Notes under the pieces: generated by a model
What the model was told of the DNA's origin: nothing
Database searches by the model: none
Seen by the model: only the letters and a program-made list of their open reading frames with translations
Translations under genes and position numbers: made by a program
NCBI RefSeq assembly: GCF_900090285.1
Contig: NZ_LT607754.1
Location: 5,110,001-5,174,000 of the forward strand
DNA: 64,000 nucleotides
DNA from: Micromonospora inositola
GTDB lineage: Bacteria > Actinomycetota > Actinomycetes > Mycobacteriales > Micromonosporaceae
Direction: 5' to 3'
Part shown: positions 51,522 through 60,111 of the stretch, in pieces
Layout of the letters: each line of letters starts with the position of its first letter
Position numbering within the stretch: position 1 is the stretch's first letter

Positions 51522-52688
51522 CTACTCGCGGTGGTCGAAGTGGAGGCCGGTCAGGTCGGAGGCGATCATGCTGCGATGGATGTCCGACGTACCACCGGCG
51601 ATGGTGTGGTGACGCGTGAACCTGTACAACCACTCGAGCCCAAACTCCTTGGTGAGGCCGTAGCCGCCATGTATGTGCATCGCGTCGCTCGTCACCTGCT
51701 GGACCATCTCCGTCGTGGTCACGCGAGCCATCGACACGTCCAGCCGCGATACCGTCCCGTTGTCAGCGCTGGACGCCGCCTTGTAGGTCAGGAGGCGGGC
51801 GGCCGCCAGCCGCATCGCCATGTCAGCGAGGCGCAGCTGGACGGCCTGGAAACTGGCGATCGGCTTCCCGAACTGGTGCCGCTCCCGCGCGTACGTCACG
51901 CTCTTGTCGAGTGCGAGCTGCGCGATCCCGAGAAGCTCGAAGAGCCCTCCGAGGCGCTCGACGTTGTAGGTCTGCATGAGCCGCTTGTAGGAATCCTTGC
52001 TTCCCTGCGGCGAAATGAGGACCTGCGCCTCGTCGACCACGACGTCATCGAGGTACAGCGGGTAGACGTTGCCGCCCATCCACTCGATCCGCTCACCCAC
52101 TCGTAGCCCAGGCGCGTCCCGGTTCACGATGATCGCACCGACGCCTGCGTCGCCGCCTGCTTCGACGAACCGGCAGTACACGACGAACGCGGTCGCGCGA
52201 TCGGCCAGGGTGATGAAGATCTTGCTCCCCGTGATCGTGTACTGGCCGTTGGTGTGCACCGCGCGGGACGTGAGGTCGCTGGATGCGGTGCCGGCGTCGG
52301 GCTCGGTCATGGCCACCGAGATGGCGGCCGCGCCGCGCGCGATGTCGGGCAGGTATGCCGCCTTGAGCTCGGGGTTCGCGAGCTCGGCGATGAACGCCGA
52401 GGGGCCGCCGACGGTCCACCTCACGATCGCGCCCGAGTACGGGCACACTCGCGAGACGGCCTCGACCACGAGCAGCGCGTCGAGGCGTTTCAGCCCCCCA
52501 CCGCCGTACTGCTCGGGGAGAGAGAGCCCCAGAAGTCCCTGCTGGGCGAGGAACGAGGAGTGATTCTGCCACTCTGCCGGGCTGTCACGGTCCTGGCGCA
52601 GCATCGCCTCCGCCGCGAGTTTGCTCTCGGCGAACTCGCTCGCCCAGCGGACGAGTTCCCGCTGCTCGTCAGACAGGGTCAAGTCCAT
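51522..52688 (-). CDS. Acyl-CoA dehydrogenase family protein
   Basis: 388 residues. FAD/acyl segments VAMTEPDAGTASSD, ITGSKIFITLAD, RERHQFGKPIASFQAVQLRL and HIHGGYGLTKEFGLEWLYR. At the usual catalytic-Glu position the sequence is IAGGTSDIHR, so Glu is replaced by Gly; the base may be elsewhere or the reaction may differ. It is transcribed away from the DinB-like gene, with a candidate operator between them. Confidence 0.9.
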   Translation of the reverse strand: MDLTLSDEQRELVRWASEFAESKLAAEAMLRQDRDSPAEWQNHSSFLAQQGLLGLSLPEQYGGGGLKRLDALLVVEAVSRVCPYSGAIVRWTVGGPSAFIAELANPELKAAYLPDIARGAAAISVAMTEPDAGTASSDLTSRAVHTNGQYTITGSKIFITLADRATAFVVYCRFVEAGGDAGVGAIIVNRDAPGLRVGERIEWMGGNVYPLYLDDVVVDEAQVLISPQGSKDSYKRLMQTYNVERLGGLFELLGIAQLALDKSVTYARERHQFGKPIASFQAVQLRLADMAMRLAAARLLTYKAASSADNGTVSRLDVSMARVTTTEMVQQVTSDAMHIHGGYGLTKEFGLEWLYRFTRHHTIAGGTSDIHRSMIASDLTGLHFDHRE

Positions 52689-52704
52689 CCGGCCCTCCGC
52701 TCAA

Positions 52705-52716
52705 ATAGAATATATT
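52705..52716. promoter_or_regulatory. AT-rich operator candidate 1
   Basis: ATAGAATATATT at 52705-52716, within CTCAAATAGAATATATTTTGAG, an inverted repeat with CTCAAA/TTTGAG arms. It lies in the divergent promoter of the acyl-CoA dehydrogenase and DinB-like genes. The reverse complement of this 12-mer occurs exactly at 63718-63729. Confidence 0.55.
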
Positions 52717-52747
52717 TTGAGGCTAGCATCGAGACGAGGAGATGGGT

Positions 52748-53581
52748 ATGCCGTCGGACACACATCAAGCGGGGCTGGCGAAGCTGGTGCATGACCTCAC
52801 CAACGAGCAGCTGCTGCTCGAGCAGGTGCTGGCCGACCTCTCCGCCGACCTCTGGGACTGCCCGACTCCCGCCCCCAGCTGGCTGGTGCGCCACCAGGTC
52901 GCTCATCTGTCCTACTTCGATGAGATCGCGAGGATGGCGATCGCCGACCACGACGGCTTCGCCCGGCAAAAGGCGATCCGCGACCGCTCGCCGGCGGAGT
53001 ACAGGCAGATCAACGTCGCAGCCGCGACCAGCAGCACCCCTGGCGAGCTTCTCTCGTCCTGGCGGGAGAACGCGGCCGGACTCCAGGCGGCGCTGAGGGC
53101 CGCCGACCTCAGGGCTCGAGCGCCCTGGTTCGGGCCCTCCATGAGCGTCGCATCGCTGGCCTCGGCCCGGCTGATGGAGTACTGGGCACACGGTCAGGAC
53201 ATCCGCGACGGCCTGGGTGTGCCGCCGTCGGCGTCCTCGCGGCTGCGGCATGTGGCGCACCTGGGCTACCAGACCCGTCACTACGCGGTCCAGCTGCACG
53301 GGCTGCCTCCCCTGACCCGGCCGCTTCGCCTCGAGCTGACTGCTCCCGACGGCGAACTCTGGACCTGGGGTGAGCCTGATTCGGACCAGACGATCCGCGG
53401 CACGGCCCTCGACTTCTGCCTCCTGATCACCCGCCGTCGCCACCTCGACGACACGGGCCTGCAGGTGTCTGGTGAGGAGGCACGGAGGTGGGCTGGCGTT
53501 GCGCAGTGCTTCGCCGGCGATTCTGGTGCCGGACGCCGTCCCGGCCAGTTCGGACCGGTCCCGACCTCCGGGTCCGAGTGA
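52748..53581 (+). CDS. DinB/MDMPI-type protein, TIGR03084-like
   Basis: 277 residues from ATG 52748; GAGGAG lies six bases upstream, whereas the ATG at 52742 is too close to it. Helical-bundle metal-site motifs: WLVRHQVAHLSYFDE (His-x3-His), LMEYWAHGQDI and a C-terminal domain LRLELTAPDGELWTWG. The family relates to mycothiol-dependent maleylpyruvate isomerases. It is the only plus-strand gene in this cluster and faces the acyl-CoA dehydrogenase across the operator candidate. Reaction unknown. Confidence 0.85.
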   Translation: MPSDTHQAGLAKLVHDLTNEQLLLEQVLADLSADLWDCPTPAPSWLVRHQVAHLSYFDEIARMAIADHDGFARQKAIRDRSPAEYRQINVAAATSSTPGELLSSWRENAAGLQAALRAADLRARAPWFGPSMSVASLASARLMEYWAHGQDIRDGLGVPPSASSRLRHVAHLGYQTRHYAVQLHGLPPLTRPLRLELTAPDGELWTWGEPDSDQTIRGTALDFCLLITRRRHLDDTGLQVSGEEARRWAGVAQCFAGDSGAGRRPGQFGPVPTSGSE

Positions 53582-53593
53582 CCCGTTCGGTCC

Positions 53594-54190
53594 TCACCGG
53601 CCCGCGGCCCCAGCGCACCGGGCTCGCGCCTCTCCCACCAGTTCGAGATAGTCACGGCGTGGAAACTGGCCGTCGAACTCGGCGCACGCCTGCCTCATCA
53701 GGTCCAGGAGCGTGTCGTTCCACCCGGTCTTTTCAATCAGCTCGACGTAGTGGCCAGTCCAGTCTCTCCCGTCCAAGTAGGACAGCCGGCGCCCGGAGAA
53801 GTCCGCGGTGAGACCGTCGGTGAGCCCTGCTGCCAGAAGCTGGGCGCGGGCCACGTCGTAGTCGTCGGTCTCCATGAGTACGTGGTGGAAGAGGCCGGCC
53901 GCGGGGAGCTCGGCCACGCCGTCGAGCGGCTCGTTCCAGACGTGCGGTGCGTCGTCGAGCGGCGCGATGACCTCGATCTGGACCGGTCCGAGAAAGGTCA
54001 GGGCGATGCGCAGCCGGGCGGTCGTGGCCACCCCTCTGAAGCGGACGTTCTGGGGCTCGACGTCACCTACGTAGAACGGACCGGCGCCGTACGCCGAGGC
54101 CCAAAAGTCGAGTGTGGAACCGAACGTCCCGAGCCGGGTGACGAATGCTTGCTGACGCATCTGCATGGCGAGCGGGGCCGGGGCCCTCAT
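53594..54190 (-). CDS. VOC (glyoxalase/dioxygenase fold) protein
   Basis: 198 residues; its start overlaps the stop of the AMP ligase as ATGA. VOC-type beta-alpha-beta pieces: LGPVQIEVIAPLDDAP and GLFHHVLMETDDYDVARAQL (metal His, later Glu in YVELIEKTG). Related proteins are found in the catabolism of terpenoid/alkyl compounds, as isomerases or epimerases of acyl-CoA derivatives. Specific role not evident. Confidence 0.82.
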   Translation of the reverse strand: MRAPAPLAMQMRQQAFVTRLGTFGSTLDFWASAYGAGPFYVGDVEPQNVRFRGVATTARLRIALTFLGPVQIEVIAPLDDAPHVWNEPLDGVAELPAAGLFHHVLMETDDYDVARAQLLAAGLTDGLTADFSGRRLSYLDGRDWTGHYVELIEKTGWNDTLLDLMRQACAEFDGQFPRRDYLELVGEARARCAGAAGR

Positions 54191-55803
54191 GTCGACTGCT
54201 GACCGTTGGCAGCGAGGTACAAGTCGGCGTAGGCCTTCCGGAGCTCGACGTTGCGGATCTTGTGCGTCGCGGTCCGGGGGAACTCCTCGACGAACAGCAC
54301 CCGCTTGGGCACCTTGAACGGAGCCAGCTCGCTGCGGCAGTGGGCGATGACGTCGCCCTCCTCGAGGGTCGGACCCTCACGCAGCTTCACGAAAGCCGTG
54401 ACAGCTTCGGTCCACCTCTCGTGCGGGAGCCCGACCACGGTGCACTCGGCGACCGCGTCCAGCTTGAGGATCGCCTGGGCCACCTCGACTGAGGCGACGT
54501 TCTCCCCGCCCGTCTTGATCATGTCCTTCTTGCGGTCGACGAAGTAGACGGTGTTCTCCTCGTCGAGGTAGCCGAGGTCACCACTGTGGAACCATCCGTG
54601 CTCGAACGAGGCGGCCGTCTGCTCGGGCTCGTCGAGGTAGGCGTTCATCGACTGGGGACCCCGGTAGACGATCTCGCCCACCTCACGCGGCGGGAGCAGT
54701 CGACCCGAGTCGTCCATTATGCCGACGTCGGTGAAGAGCGTCGGGTTTCCCCACGAGTCGGCCTTGGTGGCCTGGTCCTCGCGACGCATCGCCTCCTCGT
54801 ACCCGGTGAACTCGGTCTGTCCCGAGGCCAGCAGGAGCTCAACGTCCGGGCACAGCTTCCGGACCACGGCGGCGCGGTCTGCCGGGACCGAGGCCATGCC
54901 CAGGATCACCAGCCGCAGCGTCGACCAGTCGAACTGGCCACCGTGCCGGTCGACCAGCTCGAGCAGCATCGGTCCAGTGCTGATCATCATCGTGACCGAA
55001 TGCCGCTCGATCGCCTCGGCCACCGCTGCGGCGTTCCACCCGTCACGCAGCACGGTCGTCGCCCCCACCATGAGGTAGGGGACGACCGAGTTGTTGAGCC
55101 CCGCGACGTGATGGTTCGGAAAAATAGCCAGGCACACGTCGTGCTCGGTCAGCCGCTGGTGGGCCACCACCGACGTGGCTGCGAAGACAGCCGCGAGGTG
55201 GCTGGCCACGGCACCCTTGGCGGCCGAGGTCGTGCCGGAGGTGAAGATGACCTGGACTGGGTCGCGGTCCTCCACGAAGGCGTCGACCGAGCCAGCAACG
55301 CCGTCGTCGGCAGCGCCCGCGTCGAGGAAGCCCGCCCACGACTCGGCCTGGAGCGCCTCAGCGTCCTCGCCGCCGCCTCCCGGAACCAGGACCACCGGCA
55401 GGCCCGGGTGCGCGCCGGTGATCCGCCCGGCGACCTCCGCGAGTCCGCCGTGGGCCAGCAGCAGGCGGGGGCGGGTCTTGGTGAGGATGTGGGTGTACTC
55501 GGCCAGCGTCAGGCTCGGGTTCAACGGGACCGAGACCGCACCGATCCGCGCGTTGGCGAAGTAGACGCGGAAGAAGTCGACCGAGTTGCGGAACATCAGC
55601 GCGACATGGTCACCCCGGCCCACTCCCCGAGCCTGGAGCGCCCGGGCCACCCGGTCGACGTCGGCGTCGAGCTGCGCGTACGTCACAGACTCCTGGCCCG
55701 AGACGAGCGCCGGCTTGTGCCGGTGCTGCCTGGCGCTCCGACGCAGGATGTCTGCGACGTTGACACGCTGAATCAGGTTCATCGCGAACGCATCGAGCGA
55801 CAT
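54187..55803 (-). CDS. AMP-dependent acyl-CoA synthetase
   Basis: 538 residues from ATG 55803, with AGGAGAG upstream. Adenylation motifs: P-loop FTSGTTSAAKGAVASH, A5-like LLASGQTEFTGYE, GWFHSGDLGYLDEENTVYFV, DRKKDMIKTGGENVASVE and the C-terminal Lys in RTATHKIRNVELRK. It activates a carboxylic acid formed downstream of the monooxygenase to its CoA ester for the following steps. Confidence 0.93.
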   Translation of the reverse strand: MSLDAFAMNLIQRVNVADILRRSARQHRHKPALVSGQESVTYAQLDADVDRVARALQARGVGRGDHVALMFRNSVDFFRVYFANARIGAVSVPLNPSLTLAEYTHILTKTRPRLLLAHGGLAEVAGRITGAHPGLPVVLVPGGGGEDAEALQAESWAGFLDAGAADDGVAGSVDAFVEDRDPVQVIFTSGTTSAAKGAVASHLAAVFAATSVVAHQRLTEHDVCLAIFPNHHVAGLNNSVVPYLMVGATTVLRDGWNAAAVAEAIERHSVTMMISTGPMLLELVDRHGGQFDWSTLRLVILGMASVPADRAAVVRKLCPDVELLLASGQTEFTGYEEAMRREDQATKADSWGNPTLFTDVGIMDDSGRLLPPREVGEIVYRGPQSMNAYLDEPEQTAASFEHGWFHSGDLGYLDEENTVYFVDRKKDMIKTGGENVASVEVAQAILKLDAVAECTVVGLPHERWTEAVTAFVKLREGPTLEEGDVIAHCRSELAPFKVPKRVLFVEEFPRTATHKIRNVELRKAYADLYLAANGQQST

Positions 55804-55856
55804 CTCTCTCCTCGTACTTCCACGGGCGGATGTCGACTGAGGTGCTCAGTCGGGCA

Positions 55857-55868
55857 GATATATCATAT
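55857..55868. promoter_or_regulatory. AT-rich operator candidate 3
   Basis: ATATGATATATC (reverse complement of GATATATCATAT at 55857-55868) matches the 12-mer of the other two sites at 9 of 12 positions. It lies 54 bases upstream of the AMP ligase start and 45 bases after the SDR stop. Confidence 0.4.
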
Positions 55869-55912
55869 TGTCAATCGGGCGGTGCGTCCACAGCCCCGCC
55901 ACATTCGGCGGG

Positions 55913-56680
55913 CTACATGCCGCGACCGCCGCTGACGTCAAGGACGACACCGGTGACGTAGCTCGCGTGCGGGCTGGCGAGGAACAAGGCGGCGCGCGCG
56001 ACCTCGTGCGCGTCGCCGGGGCGCCCCATTGGGGTGGTCGCCACCTTCTGTGCCCACAGCTGCTCGGGCATGTCGGCGGTCATGTCGGTGTGGATGAGTC
56101 CGGGTCGAATCGCGTTGACGCGGATCCCGCGCCGGGCGTTCTCGCGCGCCATCACCTTGGTCATGGCCTCGACCCCTGCCTTCGCGGCCACGTAGTTGAC
56201 CTGTCCGGCGTTGGCGGTGACCGAAGCGATCGAGGTGATGTTGACGATGGCACCGCCGCGCCCGTGCTCCCGCATCTGCAGAGCCGCCAACTTCGAGCAC
56301 AGGAACGTACCGACGAGGTCCGTGTCCACCACCCGCCGGAACTGCTCGCTGCTCATCTTGTGCGCGGCGGCGTTGTCATGGATGGCGGCGTTGTTCACCA
56401 GCACGTCGGCGCCGCCGAACCGCTCGTGCACGAAGTCGAACAGGGCGGAGATGCTGCCCTCGTCCGCGAGGTCACACGGGTGGGCGATGGGCTGGGGCGT
56501 GGGGTGGCCGGTCGGCTCCGGTCGGGGCACCTGACGGCCGGTATAGACCACCGTTGCGCCCGCCTCGGCGTAGACCTCGACGATGGCGGCTCCGATGCCG
56601 CGTGTGCCGCCGGTCACGACCGCGATCTTCCCGGCCAGCATCGGCGACGGTGAGGACGCGCCTGTCTCCAGCACCGTCAC
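55913..56680 (-). CDS. Short-chain dehydrogenase/reductase
   Basis: 255 residues from GTG 56680, overlapping the preceding stop as GTGA; ATG 56641 is an alternative. AVVTGGTRGIG, VNNAAIHDN, Ser in NITSIASVTANAG, YVAAKAGVEAMT, and the typical tail VTGVVLDVSGGRGM. Probably an acyl-CoA or alcohol dehydrogenase of the same operon. Confidence 0.9.
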   Translation of the reverse strand: MTVLETGASSPSPMLAGKIAVVTGGTRGIGAAIVEVYAEAGATVVYTGRQVPRPEPTGHPTPQPIAHPCDLADEGSISALFDFVHERFGGADVLVNNAAIHDNAAAHKMSSEQFRRVVDTDLVGTFLCSKLAALQMREHGRGGAIVNITSIASVTANAGQVNYVAAKAGVEAMTKVMARENARRGIRVNAIRPGLIHTDMTADMPEQLWAQKVATTPMGRPGDAHEVARAALFLASPHASYVTGVVLDVSGGRGM

Positions 56681-57459
56681 GACCGATCCGCCTGCCGGGA
56701 CCGCTCCTCGGACGGTGAACTCCCTCGCGCTCTGCCGACCTCGACATGGTGGAGTTCGGCGACGCTGGCCGCCCACCCGAAGTCCTCTTGCGCGAGGCGC
56801 GCAGCGCGGGCGATCCGCAGGGTCGCGCGCACGCTGGCGCGGGGCAGCTGGGCGAGCCGCTCGGCGACTCCGACCGCCTCCTCAAGTGCCGTGCCGTGAG
56901 GCACGACGGCGTTGACCAGACCCCACTCGGCCGCCTCGGTCGCCGTGATCGGCTCGCCCAGCAGGAGTGCAGCCATCGCGCGCTTGCTGCCGATCTCCGT
57001 CGGCAGCCGGAAGGCGCCGCCGGCCCCGGCGTACAGGCCGATTCGCGCCTCCGGGAACTGCAGGTACGCCGCGTCGCCCGCGACGGCGAGGTCGCACGCC
57101 AACACGATCTCGGCTCCTCCCCCGACAGCGGCTCCGTTGACTGCTGCAACCACGGGCTTGTCGATCGGGTGCCGCACCAGACCGGCGAAGTCCCAGGGCC
57201 CTCGGTTGCCCGTCGCGCTCGATCCCGCCTCGGTCGTCGGCAACGCGCGCAGGTCCGTGCCGGCCGAGAACGACCTGGAGCCCGCGCCAGTGATCACCAC
57301 CGCGCCGACGCCCGGGTCGAGGTTCGCGTCCTCGAGAGCGGTGCCGATCGCCTCGGCCATCGCGTCGTCGACCGCATTGGCTGCTTCCGGCCGGTTGATG
57401 GTGAGGACGGCCACCTGTCCCTGCCGCACGTGGAGCACGCGCGAGTCGGAGGAGCTCAT
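56677..57459 (-). CDS. Enoyl-CoA hydratase/isomerase family protein
   Basis: 260 residues from ATG 57459, overlapping the upstream hydratase stop as ATGA. VITGAGSRSFSAGTDLRAL, VVAAVNGAAVGGGAEIVLAC and the acid-bearing FPEARIGLYAGAGGAFRL are the crotonase signatures. It is one of two adjacent paralogues; the pair may act on different enoyl-CoA isomers. Confidence 0.9.
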   Translation of the reverse strand: MSSSDSRVLHVRQGQVAVLTINRPEAANAVDDAMAEAIGTALEDANLDPGVGAVVITGAGSRSFSAGTDLRALPTTEAGSSATGNRGPWDFAGLVRHPIDKPVVAAVNGAAVGGGAEIVLACDLAVAGDAAYLQFPEARIGLYAGAGGAFRLPTEIGSKRAMAALLLGEPITATEAAEWGLVNAVVPHGTALEEAVGVAERLAQLPRASVRATLRIARAARLAQEDFGWAASVAELHHVEVGRARGSSPSEERSRQADRS

Positions 57460-58253
57460 CGCGAACCAGCGTCCGCCGTTGCCGGCCAGGACTCGTGCCA
57501 TGGCGCCGGCTTCCGCCCACGGAAGGCCGCGATCCCGGCCTGGGCCTCGTCGCCGCGGAACAGCTCGGCCGACAGTTCGGCAGTCCACGCCACGGCGTCA
57601 GGCGCTGACATCTTCGGGACCTCGGCCAGCACCCGCTTGGTCGCGGCGATGGCCGCTGGAGAGGCAGCCAGGATGTCGGCGATCACCTCGTCGATCGCGG
57701 AGTCGAGCAGGTCGGCCGGTACGACCCGGTTGACCAACCCCATGGAGACCGCCTCCGCAGCGCTGAACTTGCGTCCTCGGATGAAGGCGTCGCGGGCGTC
57801 TGATAGCCGCATCTTCGGTAGGCACAGGACCGAGACGATGGCTGGAGCGACCCCCAGCCGCACCTCGGGGAAGCCGAACCGCGCCTCCTCGACCGTGATC
57901 GAGATGTCCATGGCCGCAGCGAGCCCCATCCCGCCACCCATGCAGTGCCCGTTGAGCCGTCCGATGTAGGGCTTGGAAGAGGCGGCGAATCGCTGGAAGA
58001 GCGCCACGGCGGACGGCGCGCGGTTGCCGATCGCCTGGCCCTCACGCGCCCGGCTGGCGACATCCCCGCCCGCACAGAAGGTGGTCCCCTGGTTCGTGAG
58101 CACGACCGCCCGGATCCCGGGGTCCGTCTCGAGCTCATCAACCGCGGCGACCAACTCGGTCATCATCTCGACGCTGAGGGCGTTACGCCGCTCGGGATCG
58201 GCGAGGGTGACCCGAGCGATGTTGCCGGCGCGATCCGTCGTGATCAGCGACAA
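57456..58253 (-). CDS. Enoyl-CoA hydratase/isomerase family protein
   Basis: 265 residues from TTG 58253, which has AGGAG seven bases upstream; the next ATG lies inside the conserved core, so the TTG start is strongly favoured. VVLTNQGTTFCAGGDVASRA, YIGRLNGHCMGGGMGLAAAM and FPEVRLGVAPAIVSVLCLP identify the family. AtuE/LiuC-type roles (methylglutaconyl- or isohexenylglutaconyl-CoA hydration) would fit with the nearby AtuA and carboxylase. Confidence 0.9.
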   Translation of the reverse strand: MSLITTDRAGNIARVTLADPERRNALSVEMMTELVAAVDELETDPGIRAVVLTNQGTTFCAGGDVASRAREGQAIGNRAPSAVALFQRFAASSKPYIGRLNGHCMGGGMGLAAAMDISITVEEARFGFPEVRLGVAPAIVSVLCLPKMRLSDARDAFIRGRKFSAAEAVSMGLVNRVVPADLLDSAIDEVIADILAASPAAIAATKRVLAEVPKMSAPDAVAWTAELSAELFRGDEAQAGIAAFRGRKPAPWHESWPATADAGSR

Positions 58254-58263
58254 GGTGGAGCTC

Positions 58264-60111
58264 CTAGGAGTGGTCGGAGGTTGTGACGGCGGGTCGGGTG
58301 TGCGCGTCGGCCAGCAAGTGCGCCGGCACATCGACGAGGCGGCTGCGCAGCCACTCAGCGAGACTCTTGGCCTGCGGGTCCTGGCGGCTCGAGGCGGCCA
58401 CGCCCTCACCAAGGAGCCCGCGGAGGACGAAGTTGAGGGCCCGTAGGTTGGGCATCCGGTACCGCTCGATCGCCAGCTCCTTCGCCTCGGGAAGCAACTC
58501 GCGCAGCCGGTCGACGGTCAGGAAGTGCACGAGCCATTCGTAGGCCACATCGCTGCGCGCGTATACGCCCAGGTTGGCGTCGCCGCCCTTGTCGCCAGAG
58601 CGAGCCCCGACGAGCCGGCCGAGTGGTGCGGTCTCGCACTCGCCGCTCACTGGCGACGGGACGGTGTCCATCCCGTTCGCGTGGTCCTGCTCGACGGGCA
58701 CGCGGTGCCGGGTCACCAGGTCGGGAACGGACCAGGTCGCGCCGCCCACTTCCGTCACGGTCGTCGCGACGTGGGTCGCCTCGAGGAGCAGCGGACGGAA
58801 GACGCCCACGCGCGTGACCGAACGCTCCCCGCCGAGACTGAAGAAGCCGGGAATCGTGGCGAGTCCCAGCTGGGCCCGCGCGTCGAAGATGGAACGCCCC
58901 AGCTTGGCGTCGTCGCGGTGACGGATGGTCATCTGCCACGTGGCCACCGCTTCTTCGTTGGAGGACGGGTCGACCTTGTCGGTCCGGTGCAGCTTCACCT
59001 CGACGCTGTCGAAGTCGCCCCGGTCGTGGACGCATGCGTTCCAGAACGCGCGCTCGACGACTCTGGCCTTGGCCTCGATGTCAAGGCCAGTGAGGGCGAT
59101 CGTGACGTCCTGGCGGTAGCCGCCGTCCTGCACGACCCCGACCTTGAGAGTGGTCGGAGCGGGCTCGCCTCGTGCTCCTGAGATCTCGACGCGGCCATCG
59201 TCGAGCTGGCGCAGGACCAAGGAGTCGAGCCGCGTGACGACGTCCGGGCTGAGGTAGCGGGGTGAGCCGACTTCGTAGAGCAGCTGTGAGGTCACCGTCT
59301 CGACGTTCACCTGTCCCCAGGTCCCGTCATGCTTGCCGATGACGCTCGTCCCGTCCGCGGCCACCTCCGCCCACGGAAAGCCGACGGGCCCAGCGAGCAG
59401 GTCCTCGTCGAAGAAGGAGTAGTTGCCCCCAGTGGCCTGGGTGCCGCATTCGATGACATGACCGGCGGCGGTAGCGCCCGCCAGCGCGTCCCAGTCGTCG
59501 GGCTCCCACTCGTGGAACCAGGCAGCCGGCCCGGTGACGAGGGCTGCGTCGACGACGCGGCCGGTGACGACGATGTCGGCGCCCTCCTTCAGTGCGCTGG
59601 TGATTCCCCAGCCTCCGAGGTACGCGTTCGCGACGACGCAGTCGTTCAGCTCGGCGGCTGGGGCACCCGTGACGAGCTCGGTCAGCGCCCCGGCGGCGCT
59701 CAGGGCGGCGATGCGGCTCGATACGTCGTCACCTTCGACGTAGGCGATGCGGGGGCTGAGCCCCAGCAGGTCAGCGACGTCCCGGACCGCAGAGGCGCAG
59801 CCAGCTGGGTCCAGCCCGCCGGCGTTGGCGACGATCTTGATGCCCCGGTCGAGGCACGCCGCCATCACCTGCTCGACCTGCCGGACGAAGGTTCGCGCGT
59901 AGCCGGCGGACGGGTTCTTGGCGCGCGTCTTGGACAGGATGTACATCGTCAGCTCGGCGAGCCAGTCACCTGTCAGCACGTCGATGTGGCCGCCCTCGAC
60001 CATCTCGAGCGCGGCCGTCGGTCGGTCGCCGAAGTAGCCGGAGCAGTTGGCGATGCGGATCACCCGTCGCTGCTCGCCCGTCCTTCTCGTGTCGGTCACG
60101 GTCGGCGTCAC
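58264..60111 (-). CDS. AtuA family protein (DUF1446 plus C-terminal domain)
   Basis: 615 residues from GTG 60111, overlapping the carboxylase alpha stop as GTGA. DUF1446 signature segments: IANCSGYFGDRPTAALEMVE, DVLTGDWLAELTMYILSK and NAGGLDPAGCASAVRDVADL. The fused C-terminal ~120 residues (GARSGDKGGDANLGVYARSD) match the small AtuA-associated domain. Proteins of this family occur in acyclic terpene (citronellol/geraniol) utilisation and related isoprenoid acid pathways, always near a biotin carboxylase. Its exact reaction is not established. Confidence 0.9.
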   Translation of the reverse strand: MTPTVTDTRRTGEQRRVIRIANCSGYFGDRPTAALEMVEGGHIDVLTGDWLAELTMYILSKTRAKNPSAGYARTFVRQVEQVMAACLDRGIKIVANAGGLDPAGCASAVRDVADLLGLSPRIAYVEGDDVSSRIAALSAAGALTELVTGAPAAELNDCVVANAYLGGWGITSALKEGADIVVTGRVVDAALVTGPAAWFHEWEPDDWDALAGATAAGHVIECGTQATGGNYSFFDEDLLAGPVGFPWAEVAADGTSVIGKHDGTWGQVNVETVTSQLLYEVGSPRYLSPDVVTRLDSLVLRQLDDGRVEISGARGEPAPTTLKVGVVQDGGYRQDVTIALTGLDIEAKARVVERAFWNACVHDRGDFDSVEVKLHRTDKVDPSSNEEAVATWQMTIRHRDDAKLGRSIFDARAQLGLATIPGFFSLGGERSVTRVGVFRPLLLEATHVATTVTEVGGATWSVPDLVTRHRVPVEQDHANGMDTVPSPVSGECETAPLGRLVGARSGDKGGDANLGVYARSDVAYEWLVHFLTVDRLRELLPEAKELAIERYRMPNLRALNFVLRGLLGEGVAASSRQDPQAKSLAEWLRSRLVDVPAHLLADAHTRPAVTTSDHS

